Assembly: GCF_004363555.1 (NCBI RefSeq)
Contig: NZ_SNZJ01000014.1
Location: forward strand, 44,403 to 108,402
Length of the DNA: 64,000 nucleotides
Source: Halomonas ventosae
Lineage (GTDB): Bacteria; Pseudomonadota; Gammaproteobacteria; Pseudomonadales; Halomonadaceae
Reading direction: 5' to 3'
Part shown: piece by piece, positions 26,438 to 35,676 of the stretch
How the letters are laid out: every line of letters begins with the position of its first letter
Numbering within the stretch: position 1 is the stretch's first letter
Translations under genes and position numbers: made by a program
Notes under the pieces: generated by a model
The model's input: the letters and a program-made list of their open reading frames with translations, nothing else
Told to the model about the DNA's origin: nothing
Databases searched by the model: none

Positions 26438-27418
26438 TCATGCGGACTTCCAGGCGTTCTCATTGACCAGGTTGATCGGGCGCTCGCCCTTGAGCGCCAG
26501 GATCAGGTTGTCCACGGCGCGCTGGGCCATGGCGGTTCGTGTTTCATGAGTCGCCGAGCCGATGTGCGGCAGGGCCACCACGTTGGTCATGTGCGGCAGC
26601 GGCGACTCCGGCGACAGCGGCTCCTGCTCGAAGACGTCCAGGCCGGCGGCGCGAATGCGCCCCATCTCCAGCGCCTCGATGAGCGCCGCCTCGTTGACGA
26701 CCTTGCCGCGGGCGATGTTGACGAAGATCGCCAATGGCTTCATCAGGGCAAACTCTCGCTCCCCGATCAGGTGCTCGGTCTCGGCGGTGAGGGGCACGGT
26801 GATGCAGACGAAGTCGGATTCGGCAAGCAACGTGTCCATCTCGCGCCGCTCTGCCCCCAGCTCCGCTTCCAGCGCGGGCTTGGGTGAGGCGTTCGAGTAG
26901 AGGACGCTCATGCCGAAGCCCAGGGCGCCGCGCCGGGCCACGGCGGCACCGATGCGCCCGAAGCCGATCAGCCCCAGGGTCTTGCCATGCACGTCGCTGC
27001 CGAAGTGCTCGGGCCCGATCCCGGCTTGCCAGTCACCGCGCTTGACCAGGTCGGCGAGCTCCACGGCGCGCCGGGCGGCGGCCATGATCAGCAGGAAGCC
27101 GGTGTCGGCGGTGGTCTCGGTGAGCACATCCGGCGTGTTGCACAGCAGGATGCCGCGATGGGTCAGCGCCTCGACCGGGTAGTTGTCGTAGCCTACCGAG
27201 ATGGTGGCTATGGCCTCGAGCTGGGGCGCGGCGTCGAGCAGCTCGGGGGTGATGGCGAGACTGGCGCCGATCAGGCCGTGGGCGTCGGGTAACGCGGCCC
27301 GGAAGGCCGGGTCGTCGGCGGAGGCCAGGCCGGGAAAGGCCAGGACCTCGAAGTCCTGGCCAAGCTGGGCCAGCTGGTCATCGTTCAGGCGGCCATAGGC
27401 CAGGATGCGCTTCTTCAT
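26438..27418 (-). CDS. D-isomer-specific 2-hydroxyacid dehydrogenase (KguD/GhrB-like)
   Basis: A 326-residue NAD(P)H-dependent 2-hydroxyacid dehydrogenase. The substrate-site SVGYDNY, nucleotide motif GLIGFGRIG (about residues 150-158), catalytic Arg in NIARGKVVNE, and the Glu/His pair in FEQEPL and LPHIGSATHETR are all present. The TTADTGF, VKRGDWQ and SATHETR segments resemble 2-ketogluconate-6-phosphate reductase (KguD) and glyoxylate/hydroxypyruvate reductase (GhrB). A PfkB-kinase stub overlaps its start, as kguK would, which favours a kgu-type origin. An AGGAG site precedes the ATG. Confidence 0.85.
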   Translation of the reverse strand: MKKRILAYGRLNDDQLAQLGQDFEVLAFPGLASADDPAFRAALPDAHGLIGASLAITPELLDAAPQLEAIATISVGYDNYPVEALTHRGILLCNTPDVLTETTADTGFLLIMAAARRAVELADLVKRGDWQAGIGPEHFGSDVHGKTLGLIGFGRIGAAVARRGALGFGMSVLYSNASPKPALEAELGAERREMDTLLAESDFVCITVPLTAETEHLIGEREFALMKPLAIFVNIARGKVVNEAALIEALEMGRIRAAGLDVFEQEPLSPESPLPHMTNVVALPHIGSATHETRTAMAQRAVDNLILALKGERPINLVNENAWKSA

Positions 27419-27590
27419 GGGTCAGGCTCCTTGTCTTGAGAGCGGACAGCTTGGCTTCCAAGATGGCGAGGTGCTTGAGATTCGGCAACCCCTCCATGTT
27501 GCCCGCCACCTGCACCGCGAGCGAGCCGATCAGTTTGCCGCGGCGGACCGCCTCCCGGGGGGAGCGGCCGTCGAGCCGGGCGCTGACCAC
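27378..27590 (-). pseudogene. C-terminal stub of a PfkB-family sugar kinase (KguK-like)
   Basis: A 70-codon frame begins VSARLDGRSPREAVRRGKLIG and continues AVQVAGNMEGLPN, which resembles the C-terminal helix and last strand of PfkB sugar kinases such as 2-keto-3-deoxygluconate or 2-ketogluconate kinase. The ATP/substrate domains are absent: in-frame sequence a few codons upstream hits a stop, and narK's terminator lies just beyond. It overlaps the dehydrogenase start by 41 bases. I interpret it as the remains of a kinase gene truncated by the junction with the nitrate cluster. Confidence 0.5.
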
Positions 27591-27636
27591 TCGCCCGCCT
27601 TATAGACGACGGCGGTTTCAATAACCAAGCGCAACA

Positions 27637-27658
27637 CCACCGCCCGATGGGGCGGTGG
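27637..27658 (-). terminator. Terminator hairpin downstream of narK
   Basis: CCACCGCCC and its complement form a 9-bp stem with a 4-base loop. On the minus strand it lies 30 bases after the narK stop and is followed by TGTTG, a weak T-tract. Confidence 0.5.
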
Positions 27659-27687
27659 CTTGTACAAGACAGGCAGACACGGAAGGG

Positions 27688-29037
27688 TCAGCGCAGCGAC
27701 AGGGCGGCACCTCCCTGACTGGCCTCCGCCTCGCGGTAGGCGCTGGCCTCCCGGGCCTCGACCTCCGGTGTGAAACGCACCAGCAGGGTACAGAGGGCGG
27801 CGATGATCACGGCCACGCCCAGGTAGAAGAGCCCCTGCTGGTAGCTGAGCGACTCGGAGCGGAACAGGAAGCCGGCGGCCACCGCACCGGCGTTGCCGCC
27901 GGCACCGACGATCCCGGCCACGGCGCCCAGCGCCCGCTTGTTGATGAAAGGCACCACGCCGAAGGTGGCCCCTTCCGCCATCTGCACGAAGAGACTGAAC
28001 ACCAGCATGATGCCGATGGCGAGTGCCAGCACATGCATCTGCGAGAAGAACATCAGGGCGATGCCCTCGCAGAGCATGGCGATGAACAGCCAGCGCACAC
28101 GACCCTTCAGGCCGGCCTGCCGGGCGAAGAGGTCCGAGAAGATGCCGCCCAGGGTGCGGGCGAAGAGGTTCATCAGGCCGAAGAGGCCGGCGATCATGCC
28201 GGCGGTGGCCAGGGTCAGGTCGAAGTTGTCGAAGAAATAGATGGCGGCGATGTTGTGGATGGTCAGCTCGACACCGAAGCAGGCGGCATAGACCACGAAC
28301 AGGGCCCAGACCCGGATGTCCCTGGCAGCGGCCAGGAAGGTCCGGCCGGCACTACTCTCGCCGCTTGCCGCCGGCAGCTCGCCGCGAGCACGCAGCTCAT
28401 CGAAGTTGCCGTTGGGGGCATCCTGGGTGAAGCGATAGTAGGCGATGCCAGTGAGGAACAGCACCACGCCCGGGACCACCATGGCCAGCCGCCAGCCGAA
28501 GGCCTCGCTGACACCCAGCATCAGCAGGCCCGAGAAGATCAGCGGCATGAGGATCTGGGTGGTCCCGCCACCGAGGTTGCCCCAGCCTGCCGAGGTGGCG
28601 TTGGCGGTGCCCACCACGTTGGGCGCAAACATGATCGAGGTGTGGTACTGGGTGATCACGAAGGAAGCGCCGATGGCGCCGATCGCCAGGCGGGCGAGCA
28701 GGAAGGTCTCGAAGCTGTTGGCGAAACCGATGGCCATCACCGGCAGGGAGCCGAGGCAGAGCAGCCAGGTATAGGCCCGGCGGGGCCCGATGCGGTCGCA
28801 GAGCACGCCGATCAGCAGACGAACGACCACGGTGATCGCCACCGAGGCGATGATGGTGTTGCCGATCTGGGTCTTGGTCAGGCCGAGGTCATCGCGTACC
28901 ACCGCCATGAGCGGGGCAATGCCGAACCAGCCGAAGAAGCAGAGGTGGAAGGCGAACCACGAGAAGTGGAAGGCACGCATCTGTGGCGTCTTGAGGGTGA
29001 ACAGGCGAATCCTGTTGGCCTTGTTGCGGATCTCCAT
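27688..29037 (-). CDS. narK: Nitrate/nitrite MFS transporter (NarK family)
   Basis: A 449-residue major facilitator protein with about 12 membrane segments. The nitrate signature SAGWGNLGGGTTQ in the fifth segment and a second glycine-rich stretch VGAGGNAGAVAAGF in the C-terminal half are typical of NarK/NasA porters, with the substrate arginines nearby (VVVRLLIG). The ATG at 29037 follows a GAGG site and gives the usual short cytosolic N-terminus; the open frame extends upstream without homology. It is the last gene of the minus-strand nir operon. It supplies nitrate, and perhaps exchanges nitrite, for assimilation. Confidence 0.9.
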   Translation of the reverse strand: MEIRNKANRIRLFTLKTPQMRAFHFSWFAFHLCFFGWFGIAPLMAVVRDDLGLTKTQIGNTIIASVAITVVVRLLIGVLCDRIGPRRAYTWLLCLGSLPVMAIGFANSFETFLLARLAIGAIGASFVITQYHTSIMFAPNVVGTANATSAGWGNLGGGTTQILMPLIFSGLLMLGVSEAFGWRLAMVVPGVVLFLTGIAYYRFTQDAPNGNFDELRARGELPAASGESSAGRTFLAAARDIRVWALFVVYAACFGVELTIHNIAAIYFFDNFDLTLATAGMIAGLFGLMNLFARTLGGIFSDLFARQAGLKGRVRWLFIAMLCEGIALMFFSQMHVLALAIGIMLVFSLFVQMAEGATFGVVPFINKRALGAVAGIVGAGGNAGAVAAGFLFRSESLSYQQGLFYLGVAVIIAALCTLLVRFTPEVEAREASAYREAEASQGGAALSLR

Positions 29038-29277
29038 GGGAGTACCTCGTCGGGTGATGGTCGAACACACGATCCTGGGCCTTCGCCGTTGAAGGTCGGG
29101 TCCGACGCACTCGTACTCCGGGGAGCCTGGTCCACGTCGGCCTTGGCGTTGTTGAATGACGCAAGGTGTCTGTCTGAATCGCTTGTGATGGGTCGGTCTA
29201 CCAGCGGGGGTGTCCGGTGACGTCTCTGCCTTGGTCGGCCTGCCAGGGAACTGGGCAATACTCGGCAAGCCCGGTCT
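29038..29277. other. Intergenic region narK-nirD
   Basis: A 240-base gap between nirD and narK on the minus strand. I see no gene. It could hold a separate narK promoter, but no clear promoter boxes were recognised. Confidence 0.3.
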
Positions 29278-29649
29278 TCATGCCCGGATCCACACCTCAT
29301 CGCCCTTGAAGCTCACCGCCCAGGTGCGCAAACGTATGCCCGGGTTTTCCAGGCACTGGCCGTCCGCCAGCCGGTAGTGGTGCTTGTAGAGCGGCGAGGC
29401 CACGACCGGCTCGCCCTTCAGGTCGCCGACGATCCCCCGGGCATTGACGTTGGCGCCCGCCATGGGGTCGTGGTGGTCGAGGGCGTAGAGTTCGGGATCC
29501 TTGCCGGGTAAGTAGAAGAGAGCCACCTGGGCGGGGCCCTCGGTGGTCTCCACCCAGGCGGCGACGCCTGAGAAGGGCACCAGGTCGGCGCGGGTGCAGA
29601 GGGCTTGCCAGGTCTGTGTCATGGTCTTGGTCGCGGTAGCCGTATTCAT
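29278..29649 (-). CDS. nirD: Assimilatory nitrite reductase small subunit NirD
   Basis: A 123-residue Rieske-fold subunit of NADH-dependent nitrite reductase. It aligns with NirD: TWQALCTRADLVPFSGVAAW at the start, YALDHHDP in the middle and LYKHHYRLADGQCLENP near the end. As in other NirD proteins, the cysteine and histidine ligands of a true Rieske cluster are not all present. The start at 29649 has an AAGGAA site. The longer frame upstream reads nirB in the wrong frame. It lies 44 bases after nirB. Confidence 0.9.
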   Translation of the reverse strand: MNTATATKTMTQTWQALCTRADLVPFSGVAAWVETTEGPAQVALFYLPGKDPELYALDHHDPMAGANVNARGIVGDLKGEPVVASPLYKHHYRLADGQCLENPGIRLRTWAVSFKGDEVWIRA

Positions 29650-29693
29650 GAGTGCTTCCTTGGAGTCAGCGAGAAATCGACGAGAGATGAGCG

Positions 29694-32204
29694 TCAAGCA
29701 GGGCGTAGCTGGCCGCGCTCTTCGGTCACGATGATGTCCGGGTCCGGGCGGCTGTCGTTGACGAAGCTGCGGAAGCGCTTGAGCTTCTCCGGGTCGTCGA
29801 TGGCATTGGCCCACTCGCACTGGTAGGTGTCGATCACGGTCTGCATCTGGCGCTCCAGCGCCTCGCCTATCCCCAGGCGGTCGTCGATGACCACCTCCTT
29901 GAGGTAGGCCAGGCCACCCTCGAGGTTCTCGCGCCACACCGAGGTGCGCTGCAGGCGATCTGCGGTGCGCACGTAGAACATCAACAAGCGGTCGATGAGC
30001 TGGACCAGCCGCTCGTCGTCGAGGTCGGTGGCGAAGAGCTCTGCATGGCGAGGGCGCATGCCGCCGTTGCCGCAGACATAGAGGTTCCAGCCGTTCTCGG
30101 TGGCGATGACGCCGATGTCCTTGCCCTGGGCCTCGGCGCACTCCCGGGTACAGCCGGAGACACCGAACTTGAGCTTGTGGGGCGAGCGCAGGCCCTTGTA
30201 GCGGTGCTCCAGCCGGATCGCCATGCCCACGCTGTCCTGCACGCCATAGCGGCACCAGGTGCTGCCCACGCAGGACTTCACCGTGCGCAGCGACTTGGCA
30301 TAGGCGTGGCCGGTCTCGAAGCCGGCGTCGAGCAGTTCGCTCCAGATCTCCGGGAGATCCTCCAGGCGGGCGCCGAACAGATCGATGCGCTGTCCGCCGG
30401 TGACCTTGGTATAGAGGCCGTACTTCTGCGCCACCTGGCCCAGCACCACCAGCTTGTCCGGGGTGATCTCGCCGCCGGGCACCCGCGGGACCACCGAGTA
30501 GGTGCCGTTCTTCTGCATGTTGGCCATGAAGGTGTCGTTGGTGTCCTGCAGCGGGATGTGGGCGGCATCGGTGATCGGCTCGTTGAAGCAGGAGGCGAGG
30601 ATCGAGGCCACCGCCGGCTTGCAGATATCACAGCCGAGGCGGTGGGTCTTCGGGTTGCCGTGCACCTCCATCAGCTCGCTGAAGGTCTTGATGCCCTCGA
30701 CACGCACGATGTCGAAGAGCGCCTGGCGGGTATGGGCGAAGTGCTCGCAGATCGAACGGTCGACCTCCACGCCGCGACTCTCCAGTTCGTGCTCCACGAC
30801 GCTCTTGAGCAGGGCCGTGCAGCCGCCGCAGCCGGTGCTGGCCTTCGTCTCGCCCTTGATCGCGGCGAGGTCCCCGGCCCCGCCATCGATGCTGGCGCAG
30901 ATATTGCCCTTGGTGACGTTGTGGCAGGAACAGATGGTGGCCGTCTCGGGCAGGGCGTCCGGTCCCAGCGTCGGGGCGCCTTCGCTGCTGGGCAGGATCA
31001 GCGAGGCCGGGTCCTCGGGAAGGTCGAGGCCGTTGCTGTAGTACTGCAGCAGGGTGTCATACACGCTGTTGTCGCCGACCAGCATGGCGCCCACCAGGCG
31101 CCTGCCGTCGCCGGAAACCACCAGCTTGCGGTACTGCTGCTTGAGCTGGTCGAGGTAGCGGAATACCCGGGCGCCGGGCGTCCGGTCGCCATGGGCATCG
31201 CCGATGGCCCCCACGTCGACCCCCAGCAGCTTGAGCTTGGTGCTCATGTCGGCGCCGCGGAAGCTCTCGCCCTCGCCGCCGAGCAGGGTGTCGGCGGCCA
31301 CCTTGGCCATCTGGTAGCCGGGGGCGACCAGGCCGAAGATGCTGTTGTTCCAGAGCGCCACCTCGCCGATCGCCAGTATCGCCGGGTCGCTGGTCAGGCA
31401 GCGGTCGTCGATCACCACGCCGCCGCGCTCGCCCATCTCCAGGGCGCTCTCCCGGGCCAGCTCGTCGCGGGGACGGATGCCGGCGGAGAAGACGATCAGG
31501 TCGGCCTCCAGCACCTTGTCGTCCTGGAAGACCATGCGATGGCTGGCATCCACGCCATCCTCGATGCGCTGGGTGGCCCGGTCGGTATGGACCTGCACGC
31601 CCAGGGCCTCGATCTTCTCGCGCAGCAGCTCGCCCCCTTCGTCGTCGACCTGCATGGGCATCAGGCGCGGCGCGAACTCCACCACGGCGGTCTCCAGGTT
31701 CAGGCCGCGCAGGGCATTGGCCGCCTCCAGCCCCAGCAGGCCGCCACCCACCACCACGCCGGTAGAGGCATGCTCGGCGGCGGCGCGAATGGCATCCAGG
31801 TCGTCCAGGGTGCGATAGACCAGACAGCCAGGACGGTCGCTGCCGGGCATGGGCGGCACGAAGGGATAGGAGCCGGTGGCCAGCACCAGGCGATCGTAGG
31901 GGGTGCGGCCACTGTCGGTCACCACTTCCCCGGCGTCGCGGTCGATGGCGGTCACGGCCTCCGAGAGGCGCAGTTCGATGCCGTTGGCGGCATACCAGTC
32001 GACGTCGGAGAGGGCCAGGGCATCGGCATCGCGGCCGGTGAAGTACTCGGAGAGGTGCACCCGGTCGTAGGCGCGGTGACGCTCCTCGCCGAAGACGGTG
32101 ATGGCGTAGCGCGCCGTGGCACCCCGCTCGATGAGCTGCTCGACCAGGTGGTGGCCGACCATGCCGTTACCGATGATGATCAGGTGTTGCTTGGGCGTGT
32201 TCAT
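29694..32204 (-). CDS. nirB: Assimilatory nitrite reductase large subunit NirB
   Basis: An 836-residue multidomain enzyme reducing nitrite to ammonium with NAD(P)H. In order: an FAD motif [10 protein letters not shown] near the N-terminus, an NADH motif [11 protein letters not shown] near 150, and a BFD-type [2Fe-2S] domain with CSCHNV and TGCGGC near 420-460. The ferredoxin-like sulfite/nitrite reductase domains follow, with siroheme/[4Fe-4S] cysteines in [10 protein letters not shown] and SGCTRECAE. The start overlaps the preceding flavoprotein gene by 4 bases. Siroheme would be supplied with help from the methyltransferase encoded after nasA. Confidence 0.95.
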   Translation of the reverse strand: MNTPKQHLIIIGNGMVGHHLVEQLIERGATARYAITVFGEERHRAYDRVHLSEYFTGRDADALALSDVDWYAANGIELRLSEAVTAIDRDAGEVVTDSGRTPYDRLVLATGSYPFVPPMPGSDRPGCLVYRTLDDLDAIRAAAEHASTGVVVGGGLLGLEAANALRGLNLETAVVEFAPRLMPMQVDDEGGELLREKIEALGVQVHTDRATQRIEDGVDASHRMVFQDDKVLEADLIVFSAGIRPRDELARESALEMGERGGVVIDDRCLTSDPAILAIGEVALWNNSIFGLVAPGYQMAKVAADTLLGGEGESFRGADMSTKLKLLGVDVGAIGDAHGDRTPGARVFRYLDQLKQQYRKLVVSGDGRRLVGAMLVGDNSVYDTLLQYYSNGLDLPEDPASLILPSSEGAPTLGPDALPETATICSCHNVTKGNICASIDGGAGDLAAIKGETKASTGCGGCTALLKSVVEHELESRGVEVDRSICEHFAHTRQALFDIVRVEGIKTFSELMEVHGNPKTHRLGCDICKPAVASILASCFNEPITDAAHIPLQDTNDTFMANMQKNGTYSVVPRVPGGEITPDKLVVLGQVAQKYGLYTKVTGGQRIDLFGARLEDLPEIWSELLDAGFETGHAYAKSLRTVKSCVGSTWCRYGVQDSVGMAIRLEHRYKGLRSPHKLKFGVSGCTRECAEAQGKDIGVIATENGWNLYVCGNGGMRPRHAELFATDLDDERLVQLIDRLLMFYVRTADRLQRTSVWRENLEGGLAYLKEVVIDDRLGIGEALERQMQTVIDTYQCEWANAIDDPEKLKRFRSFVNDSRPDPDIIVTEERGQLRPA

Positions 32205-33520
32205 GCGGCCTCCTTGACGGGGCGGTCCGGGTTGTCGGAGTTGGTGTCGGAGTGGTGGGCATCGAGCAGGGCATCGGCATCCGCCGCACCGAGCAGCAGG
32301 GCCCGGCGACAGGGGCCGAGATCGCCGCCCGCCTGGGCCTGGTCGAACAGCCAGGGGCCCATGGCGGTGTCGCCATAGAGGATGGCGCCCTCGAGTCGGC
32401 CGTCACGCAGCAGCAGTCGGCGGTAGTCGCCCTGCTCGGGGTCGTGGTAGGCGAGCACGTCGTGGCCGGCGTCAGGCTCGATGGGGCCGAAGGCAAACAG
32501 CGAGATGCCGCTGATCTTGAGCTTGGTGGCGCAGGGCCTCTCCTCGTAGCGGATCCCCTCGGCGGGGTCGGCCGTCAGCCGCTCGGCGAGCACCTCGACC
32601 TGGCGCCAGATCGGCTCCACCAGCCCGTAGGTGGTGCCCTCGAACTGGCAGCACTCGCCCAGGGCGTGGATCGCCGGGTCGGAGGTGGTCAGGGTGTCGT
32701 CGACGACGATGGCCCGGTCGACGTCGAGTCCGGCGCGCTGGCCCAGTTCGGCATTGGGAGTGATGCCGGCGGCGACCACCACGCAGTCGGCCACCAGGCG
32801 CTGGCCGTCGACGAGGCGCACTCCGCTTACCCTGCCGTGGTGGTCGCCCTCGATCGCGGCCAGCTGCGCGCCGGTGTGGATGGCCAGGCCGCGACGAGCG
32901 AGCTCAGCCTCCAGCAGGCCGGCGGCGGTGGCATCGAGCTGGCGATTCATGAGGCGCGCAGAGCGCTGCAGCACGCATACCGCCAGGCCGCGTGAGCCCT
33001 GTCCTCGTTTACGCAGGCCCTCCGCGGCCTCCAGGCCGAGCAGCCCCCCGCCGATCACCACGACACGGCCGCCACGCTCGGCGACGCCTGCCAGGGCCTC
33101 GGCGTCGCTGAGGTCACGGAAGCCGTGGACGCCCGACAGCGCGATGCCGGGCACCGCCGGCATGGCCGGGCGCGAGCCGGTGGCCAGCACCAGGCGGTGA
33201 TAATCGAGGGCACGACCGGCATCGGTGGTCAGCCGGCGTGCCACGCGATCGATGGACGCGACCCGCTCGCCGAGTAGCAGCTCGACGCCCTGCGCGGCGT
33301 ACCACTCGGCCTCGCGCAGGGTGAGGGCCTGGCGCTCCATCTCGCCGGCCAGCCAGGGCGAGAGCAGGATGCGGTTGTAGGCGGGGGTGGCCTCGTCGCC
33401 AATCACGGTGATCCGCGCCGGTCGGCCCGGTTCCTTGAGCAGGGCCTCGACCAGCCGGTGGCCGGCCATGCCGTTGCCGATGATCACCAGGTGTTCGGTC
33501 TCGTGCGGGGCTGGGTGCAT
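32201..33520 (-). CDS. NAD(P)H/FAD oxidoreductase of assimilatory nitrate reductase (NasB-like)
   Basis: A 439-residue pyridine-nucleotide disulfide oxidoreductase-type flavoprotein, homologous to the N-terminal half of NirB: FAD motif VIIGNGMAGHR, NAD motif [16 protein letters not shown], and the ALGECCQFEG segment closing the FAD site. It lacks the BFD iron-sulfur and siroheme domains, so it cannot reduce nitrite itself. By family and position it most likely passes electrons from NAD(P)H to nitrate reductase NasA. The ATG at 33520 follows a GGAGGT site. A terminator hairpin lies directly upstream of that site, so this and the downstream nir genes are probably controlled by antitermination. 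Confidence 0.82.
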   Translation of the reverse strand: MHPAPHETEHLVIIGNGMAGHRLVEALLKEPGRPARITVIGDEATPAYNRILLSPWLAGEMERQALTLREAEWYAAQGVELLLGERVASIDRVARRLTTDAGRALDYHRLVLATGSRPAMPAVPGIALSGVHGFRDLSDAEALAGVAERGGRVVVIGGGLLGLEAAEGLRKRGQGSRGLAVCVLQRSARLMNRQLDATAAGLLEAELARRGLAIHTGAQLAAIEGDHHGRVSGVRLVDGQRLVADCVVVAAGITPNAELGQRAGLDVDRAIVVDDTLTTSDPAIHALGECCQFEGTTYGLVEPIWRQVEVLAERLTADPAEGIRYEERPCATKLKISGISLFAFGPIEPDAGHDVLAYHDPEQGDYRRLLLRDGRLEGAILYGDTAMGPWLFDQAQAGGDLGPCRRALLLGAADADALLDAHHSDTNSDNPDRPVKEAA

Positions 33521-33542
33521 GATCAGGCACCTCCGATATGAC

Positions 33543-33627
33543 AAAAAAAGAAGACGCCTCGGTGCTGCCCCGGCATCGGGGAGCACTGAGACGTCTTCGT
33601 CAGGAGGGGCGATCACCGTTGATCGCC
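33543..33627 (-). promoter_or_regulatory. Leader attenuator of nir operon: ANTAR-type hairpin plus terminator
   Basis: On the minus strand a first hairpin (33608-33627, stem GGCGATC/GATCGCC) shows a six-base loop AACGGT with A at position 1 and G at position 4, the rule for ANTAR-protein targets. It is followed by a long imperfect hairpin (33550-33598, outer stem GAAGACG/CGTCTTC) and seven Ts (33543-33549), a strong terminator placed just before the ribosome binding site. NasT, encoded upstream, is an ANTAR antiterminator, so this is its probable target. A second loop meeting the rule was not found here. Confidence 0.7.
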
Positions 33628-33650
33628 GTTGTTACCCATCAACTAACAAG

Positions 33651-33672
33651 AACCCGGCCACAAGGCCGGGTT
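33651..33672 (-). terminator. Terminator hairpin after nasS
   Basis: AACCCGGCC / GGCCGGGTT, a perfect 9-bp stem with a 4-base loop, lies about 85 bases after the nasS stop on the minus strand and is followed by CTTGTT. It separates nasTS from the nir operon transcript, at least partially. Confidence 0.65.
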
Positions 33673-33755
33673 CGTGATATTACTTCACGTATTTCAACAA
33701 GATGGAGGTCTCTGCGCGAGGAGCAATATCACCATGCGCGGACCCTGGCTGCACA

Positions 33756-34799
33756 TCACTGGTGCAGGGCAGCATCGAAATGCACGGGGGCGTGGCACTC
33801 GTGCAGGGTGCGGATATCGAGCGAGCGGCCCTTGTCGCGCAGCTGGCGTTGCAACGCCTCGGCGATCCGACCCATGGCCTCGACGTCGGGCCGCAGCAGG
33901 TCGCCACCGTAGAGGCGCTGGCATATGGGGGCCTGCCCCGCGGGCAGGCTATCGAGGTGGCTGACCGAGCGATCCAGGTAGGGCGGCAGCGCCAGCCAGT
34001 CACGGGCCTGGCGACGGTGTTCCGGCGTCTCGGCGAGCCAGTCGCTGGCGCTTTTCAGCGCGCGAAGCAGCGCCCCCAGCGTGGCCGGGTAGCGTCGTGC
34101 CCAGGAGCGGGTCACGCCCAGCACCTTCTCGGGGTGGTCGGGCCACAGCTGGGCGCCGCTGGCCACCAGTCGGCCGACCCCCTCATGCTCGGCGAGGCTG
34201 CCCCAGGGTTCGCCGACGCAGAAGCCGTCGATCTGCCCCTCGCGCAGGGCGGCGACCATGCGCGGCGGCGGCAGGGCGATCAGGTCGACGTCGCGTCCGG
34301 CGGCGAGCCCGCCCAGGGCCAGCCATTCGCGCAGCAGGAAATGCTGGCAGGAGAAGGGGTAGACCATGGCCAGGCGGGGCCGCGCTGCGTCCGGATGGCG
34401 GGCCCGCCACTCGCCCAGGGCGCGGGCGCTTTCGGCCGGATCGTCGCCCAGCGCCGCTCCGCTCTGCTCGCACAGCCGCGAGGAGAGCACGAGGGCGTTG
34501 CCGTTATGGCTGAGGGTGGCGGGTGCCAGGGTGTCACAGGGGGCACGCTCCATGCCCAGGCTCATGGCGAGCGGCAAGGGCGCGAGCATGTGAGCGCCGT
34601 CGAGCAGGCCAGCCGCGACCTTGTCGCGCAGCGTCGACCAGGCGTTCTCCCGTGACAGCGTGACCTCCAGGTCCTGTTCGGCAAAGAAGCCCTGCTCCCG
34701 GGCCACGATCAGCAGCACCGCATCGACCAGCGGGATGAAGCCGAGCGTCAGGTGCGCGAGTTCCGGTGTCGCGGCAGACGACATGGTGGTGTCCCTCAT
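33756..34799 (-). CDS. nasS: Nitrate/nitrite sensor NasS (NrtA-like)
   Basis: A 347-residue protein of the nitrate-binding NrtA/NasS family. It begins LTLGFIPLVDAVLLIVAREQGFFAEQDLEV and contains the family segments WSTLRDKVAAGLLDGAHMLA, YPFSCQHFLLREWLA and DGFCVGEPWGSLA. No export signal is present, consistent with a cytoplasmic sensor and not a transporter binding protein. In known NasS-NasT pairs, NasS holds NasT inactive until nitrate or nitrite binds. The start overlaps the nasT stop (ATGA). It is separated from the nir operon by a terminator and the attenuator leader. Confidence 0.9.
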   Translation of the reverse strand: MRDTTMSSAATPELAHLTLGFIPLVDAVLLIVAREQGFFAEQDLEVTLSRENAWSTLRDKVAAGLLDGAHMLAPLPLAMSLGMERAPCDTLAPATLSHNGNALVLSSRLCEQSGAALGDDPAESARALGEWRARHPDAARPRLAMVYPFSCQHFLLREWLALGGLAAGRDVDLIALPPPRMVAALREGQIDGFCVGEPWGSLAEHEGVGRLVASGAQLWPDHPEKVLGVTRSWARRYPATLGALLRALKSASDWLAETPEHRRQARDWLALPPYLDRSVSHLDSLPAGQAPICQRLYGGDLLRPDVEAMGRIAEALQRQLRDKGRSLDIRTLHECHAPVHFDAALHQ

Positions 34800-35395
34800 G
34801 GCAATGACCCCTTGTCCAGGTGCTCGAGGATATCGATGACGCTCTCGGCCACCTTGGCGATGCGCTGGCCGCGGTCCATGGCGATCTTGCGCAGCATGCG
34901 GTAGGCCTGCTCCTCGTCGCAGTCCTGGTGCTTCATCAAGAGCCCCTTGGCGCGCTCGATGCGCTTGCGGTCGGTGAGCTGGTTGCGGACCTTGTCGAGC
35001 TCCTGGCGCATCGATTGAAAGGCGTCGAAGCGGGCGATGGCGACCTCGATGATCGCCTTGACCCGGCTGGGGACCAGGCCGTCGACCACGTAGGCGCTGA
35101 CGCCGGACTTGAGCGCCGCCTGCATGGTGTCGGGGTCGTGCTGGTCGGCGAAGAACACCACCGGACGGGGGTTCTCGCGGTTGAGCAGCGCCATGCTGTC
35201 GAGAGTGTCGCGGTCGGGCGATTCCATGTCGATGATCACCACGTCGGGTTGGTGGCGGGCGACCATCTCGTTGAGGCTGGCCGGGCCTTGCAGCCGACAG
35301 GCCACTTCGTGACCCTCCTGGGCCAGGGCCTCCTCGACCATGGCGGCGCGCACGAGTTCGTCGTCGACCAGCAGGATCTTCAGGGGTGGGGGCAT
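34796..35395 (-). CDS. nasT: ANTAR-domain antiterminator NasT
   Basis: A 199-residue protein with an N-terminal receiver-like domain (LKILLVDDELVRAAMVEEAL; acidic residue in VVIIDMESPDRD) and a C-terminal ANTAR RNA-binding domain (RKRIERAKGLLMKHQDCDEEQAYRMLRKIAMD). NasT frees nitrate-assimilation transcripts from leader terminators by binding dual hairpins. The start at 35395 gives the standard NasT N-terminus; the upstream open frame has no homology. It is divergent from nasA, whose leader, like that of the nir operon, carries a terminator before the ribosome binding site. Confidence 0.93.
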   Translation of the reverse strand: MPPPLKILLVDDELVRAAMVEEALAQEGHEVACRLQGPASLNEMVARHQPDVVIIDMESPDRDTLDSMALLNRENPRPVVFFADQHDPDTMQAALKSGVSAYVVDGLVPSRVKAIIEVAIARFDAFQSMRQELDKVRNQLTDRKRIERAKGLLMKHQDCDEEQAYRMLRKIAMDRGQRIAKVAESVIDILEHLDKGSLP

Positions 35396-35516
35396 GGTGA
35401 CATCGCTCGTCGTTTGGCGTCTGACCCACCTGTAAGCAAGATGCATTCCAGGTTCGCCTTTTGCCGGTAGTGAGCGGCTTTGGCGGCGCGGCGACACCAC
35501 CGGGTCGCCTCATGCT

Positions 35517-35531
35517 GCACTGCAGTGGTGC
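35517..35531 (+). promoter_or_regulatory. NtrC-like enhancer site upstream of nasA
   Basis: GCACT-GCAGT-GGTGC fits the NtrC consensus GCACC-N5-GGTGC with one mismatch. It lies about 110 bases upstream of the sigma-54 promoter of nasA, a normal enhancer distance. A further GGTGCA half-site occurs about 30 bases downstream. Confidence 0.55.
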
Positions 35532-35641
35532 GGGCGCTTGCCCGAGTGCGTCGCGACTGGTGCAGGCAGGGCGCTCATGACGCGCCGCGAGCATCCCGTC
35601 GGGCAGGGCAACCGGTCAGGATGGCGAGGGTTTTCGTCGCC

Positions 35642-35658
35642 TGGCACATGGCTTGCTT
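35642..35658 (+). promoter_or_regulatory. Sigma-54 (-24/-12) promoter of nasA
   Basis: TGGCACATGGCTTGCTT matches the sigma-54 consensus TGGCAC-N5-TTGCA almost perfectly, with the invariant GG and GC ten bases apart. Transcription would start near 35668, leaving a leader of about 135 bases before nasA. Nitrogen control through NtrC is the likely purpose. Confidence 0.85.
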
Positions 35659-35676
35659 GGGATAGAGCCAACAACC

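Noticed and set aside
29278..30255. A 325-codon frame including nirD and an upstream extension
   Set aside because: The extension reads nirB in a wrong frame; nirD has its own start and ribosome site at 29649.
33677..33735. GTGATATT/AATATCAC inverted repeat before the nir leader as a promoter or operator
   Set aside because: The arms are about 50 bases apart and no consistent -35/-10 or sigma-54 element could be placed around them.
33756..35594. A 612-codon frame containing nasS
   Set aside because: The first 265 codons are out of phase with nasT and are arginine/proline-rich noise; nasS starts at 34799 with coupling to nasT.
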